Source of the DNA: Rhodospirillaceae bacterium CCH5-H10
GTDB taxonomy: Bacteria; Pseudomonadota; Alphaproteobacteria; Reyranellales; Reyranellaceae
Reading direction: 5' to 3'
Assembly (NCBI GenBank): GCA_001557035.1
Contig: LSKJ01000198.1
Coordinates: forward strand, 1 to 16,787
DNA length: 16,787 nt
Shown here: piece after piece, positions 15,401-16,787 of the stretch
Layout: each line of letters starts with the position of its first letter
Numbering within the stretch: the stretch's first letter is position 1
Made by a program: the position numbers and the translations under genes
Notes under the pieces: model-generated
What the model was told of the DNA's origin: nothing
Seen by the model: the letters and a program-made list of their open reading frames with translations, nothing else
Databases searched by the model: none

Positions 15401-16787
15401 TCGTGAGGGCATCGGCACCGGTGAAGGAGATCGCGAGATCGGTCGTCGGGTCGAAATCTCCCGACGTCATCTTGAGATAGAGCACGGTGTCGGTGGCGTT
15501 GGACTGGATCAGCGCGTGGCTGCTCGTCAGCCCGAACGCCGAGACGTCGATCTTGTCGATCCCGCTGCGGAAACCCGAGATCGTGTCGTAGCCGGTCACC
15601 AGGTTGCTGTCGCCGTTGCTCGTGTAGAGGAAAGTGTCGGCGCCGGTGCCCGTGTAGAGATGATCGCCGCCGCCGCGGCCCTCGATGACGCTGAGACCGA
15701 CGCCGGCCTGGATGATGTCGACGCCCGTCGTCCCCTTGACGTTTGGCACGTTCACGATCGAGTCGATGAACGTGTAGGCGCCGTTGTCGATGATGTAGGC
15801 GTTGTTGCCGTTCAACAGGTCGACGTAGATGCCACGTCCCGCGCCGGTCACGGCCACGTAGTCGACGGTGTTGTTCGTGAAGCCGTTGGTGTGCACGGCC
15901 GCCAGGCCGCCCCAGATCTGGTTGTAGGTCGCGTCGCCCGACAGGAAGACGTTGGTGCCCTGGCCGCCATAAAGCGCGTTGCTGCCGCCCTTGCCGTCGA
16001 GGGTCGTGACGATGTCGTAGCCGACCTGCTCCGTCTGATTGGCGATCAGCACGTCGTTGCCCGCGCCGCCGATCAGTTGGCCGCCGTTCAGCGCACCGAC
16101 GATGACGGCGCCTTCCGAGCCCGCGGTGATGGTGGCGCCGTTCGCGTTGGCGGTGTTGTAAATCCAGCCGGCCGTGGAATCGAAGATCTGGCCGGTGCCG
16201 TTGCCGAGCTGCACGTTGCCGTTGATGGTGCCGGCATTGCCGAAGAAAGCGTGGTCACCGTTGCCCAGGGCGATGCCGCCCATGACGCCGTAGTTCAGTG
16301 CGTAGGCATGGTGACCGTCGCCCCAGTTCAGGGCGCCCATGATGCCGCGATTGAGAAACTGGTCGTTGTCGCCGTCGCCGAACGTGACGGAGCCGGCGCC
16401 CCGCAGGGCGGCTCCGGTCAGCCGGCCGGTGGCCTGGTTGACGAAGGAAGCGCCATCGCCGTCGCCGAGAACGAGGTTCCCATTGATGAGGCCGCCATTG
16501 TCGACTTGCTCGGCAATCAGGCTACCCTCGGCGCCGTAGCCGCCCACGATCACGCCGTCGGCGCCATTGATCAGGGAAAAGAGGGACGTCGAGGACACGG
16601 TTCCCAACTGGGTGATGCCGGTGCCGGCCGATGAGATCAGCCCGTTGTTCACAATCTGGCCGACTCCATCGACGCGGATCGCGACGATTGGGCTCTCCAC
16701 GATGCCGTCGTTCTGGATGTCGAGAACGCCTTCCAGACCGGTGGCGACGACGTCGATGGCGGGACCGGCGGTCGATCCGACGGTACC
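12444..16787 (-). CDS. Giant secreted sedolisin (S53) protease with N-terminal beta-repeats and RTX-like region, 5' end outside window
   Basis: The frame is open to the window edge, giving at least 1447 residues (numbered from the first visible one). In order: glycine/aspartate/asparagine-rich beta-solenoid-like repeats (about 30-215), RTX-like repeats (GGAGNDVLI 240-248, GRGGGDHLYTGTGADTF 370-386, DTISGFRSGIDKIDVS 401-416), a sedolisin activation propeptide (about 501-654, GHINVGIVLEREHDP), the S53 domain (about 684-1134), a beta-rich linker, and a DUF4114-like end (GGGDFDFNDLVVQLDF 1419-1434). Catalytic residues are present: Glu752 and Asp756 in ERALD, Asp843 in SSGDGG, Ser1022 in GGTSAATP. 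The calcium site matches too (NDVTIGND and GYDLASGLGSPNG). Such enzymes are acid-active and self-processing. Export is probably by a type I-like route, but no ABC/TolC genes are seen. The internal GTG at 16700 is not the start. Confidence 0.9.
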   Translation of the reverse strand, partial: GTVGSTAGPAIDVVATGLEGVLDIQNDGIVESPIVAIRVDGVGQIVNNGLISSAGTGITQLGTVSSTSLFSLINGADGVIVGGYGAEGSLIAEQVDNGGLINGNLVLGDGDGASFVNQATGRLTGAALRGAGSVTFGDGDNDQFLNRGIMGALNWGDGHHAYALNYGVMGGIALGNGDHAFFGNAGTINGNVQLGNGTGQIFDSTAGWIYNTANANGATITAGSEGAVIVGALNGGQLIGGAGNDVLIANQTEQVGYDIVTTLDGKGGSNALYGGQGTNVFLSGDATYNQIWGGLAAVHTNGFTNNTVDYVAVTGAGRGIYVDLLNGNNAYIIDNGAYTFIDSIVNVPNVKGTTGVDIIQAGVGLSVIEGRGGGDHLYTGTGADTFLYTSNGDSNLVTGYDTISGFRSGIDKIDVSAFGLTSSHALIQSNATDTVLYLKMTSGDFDPTTDLAISFTGADALTTSDIVFAPDEPNGWSFYDYNSYFGTGYPDPSYMPTGTTAFAGHINVGIVLEREHDPTSMLQADWGTRQKALAALGDDPFSYYGASEESYQDLIGALAELDIHLSTNPAYESGHESRTAWVKLSANDFEKLFGQELLYRDGDSGAIYWKGNLALNSKVADLGTVKGLSFDIDYGDVQLAGIDLPLGVLPDGSTAQGVELTDGRQGAGNDTAGAPNAYNPQDIAAFYNFPLVGQSVQTGKIGLIEPGMGADTFGAGSFDTLLDEYRTSIGVPTGARVLGQQNGGTQPTDTTERALDVGVATAINPTSTLVLYAGSGTQDNAASSAYTAYQSAFFDADHAAVVSSSFRFGSSQPGADSPFLWAARELMVDAALRNITVFQSSGDGGSSYSTGNGLTNTANSRASEYSIIVGGTSISTGAMAAADPTLNGGDSAYTNYVLPALEGDQAVLWQLVAGGLSVMPSLATDQEWFSEAIWNRYKLTDGLLDPSYLGNESGNGGVDYTQPTPWYQNALLPFLPPVTTDAAHAPGRGVPDVAGLASGNMDYVVPQPDLSSDPTRGDGGTSAATPLWASLAVQINAVFHDQHLPDLGYMTDLLYIAAAVAPASFNDVTIGNDTSSFVMGGDVYEAMPPGGSGSPESITPTGAGYAAGSGYDLASGLGSPNGLLLARALTAIAQAQLNYSDSPDIADLHNGAWESGVHQTLLVQTTFPNAAGTVSVNAGGDILGFTSHASDSYAWTSRFAGQVAQESFDDALVTLFDQQSQGTLGQLTVDAGDALSVAINGSVASGATGLLTSDFGFIDFQTADGNSVRLARPVAVAETVVAPIDDPSPTGTTIVRLRQADTDSLAVRFYKVDDYVGTVGGVAPGDANYAAAAASTAYTVSPLGGGPAQTWLSGPGYGGYQEATIDVQQGDIIAMELQNLTTGNTYWAFSQANETVAGQQVGHLWNYGMNTWGWEAGQGGGDFDFNDLVVQLDFTSAYGSGYLVGAA
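16146..16466 (-). repeat. Tandem 19-20-residue G-[DN]-G repeats in the sedolisin protein
   Basis: Units begin GDGD/GDGH/GNGD and continue with an aromatic or hydrophobic residue, Asn, and a G-x-[IVM]-x-G turn. Starts are at visible residues 108, 137, 156, 175 and 195, with the first unit longer (29) and the others 19-20. Related NNGLI/NGGLINGN turns lie just upstream towards the window edge. The pattern fits coils of a beta-solenoid, one coil per unit. It differs from the nonameric RTX motif that follows. Confidence 0.65.

Noticed and set aside
13224..16634. A 1136-codon open frame on the plus strand opposite the sedolisin gene
   Set aside because: It is the antisense shadow of a high-GC gene. 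Its translation is charged low-complexity sequence without domain signatures, while the minus strand gives a complete S53 catalytic set.

Overview
The window is high-GC chromosomal DNA of an alphaproteobacterium. The run infA, maf, a short RNase E/G, yacG and tRNA-Phe is a familiar alphaproteobacterial housekeeping cluster, and a TAXI-type TRAP transporter and a mixed-linkage-glucan-like synthase operon suit Hyphomicrobiales or Rhodospirillales relatives. The genus cannot be read from this sequence.

Layout. (1) 1-2311, plus strand: the 3' part of infA, then maf, RNase E/G and yacG with a 3-bp gap or short stop/start overlaps, so they are probably co-transcribed and translationally coupled. 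tRNA-Phe(GAA) follows, with its own well-formed -35/-10 promoter inside the 3' end of yacG. (2) 2312-about 4138: an AT-richer insert directly abutting the tRNA. It carries one minus-strand gene, a DUF262 protein with a C-terminal HNH nuclease motif, which resembles anti-phage restriction proteins. At the far edge is a diverged copy of the tRNA-Phe 3' half (38 of 47 aligned columns identical), embedded in an 11-bp hairpin. This looks like a small genomic island that used the tRNA-Phe gene as attachment site and has since lost its integrase. (3) 4399-7790, minus strand: a TAXI solute-binding protein followed 14 bp later by a fused TRAP permease. (4) 8077-12380, plus strand: a three-gene operon made of a Cache-HAMP membrane sensor with no output domain, an HlyD-like membrane fusion protein and a processive GT2 beta-glycan synthase. 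HlyD plus synthase resembles the bgsB-bgsA mixed-linkage beta-glucan system of Sinorhizobium meliloti. A candidate sigma-54 promoter lies upstream. (5) 12444-16787, minus strand and open at the window edge: a giant secreted protein combining beta-solenoid-like repeats, RTX-like glycine/aspartate repeats, a sedolisin (S53) propeptide and peptidase, and a C-terminal DUF4114-like domain.

The strongest leads are the tRNA-bounded DUF262-HNH island with its structured tRNA remnant, the Cache-HAMP/HlyD/GT2 operon, where an orphan sensor may control glycan synthesis, and the sedolisin with RTX-like repeats ahead of the protease rather than behind it. Functions are inferred from family motifs; no database search was run.
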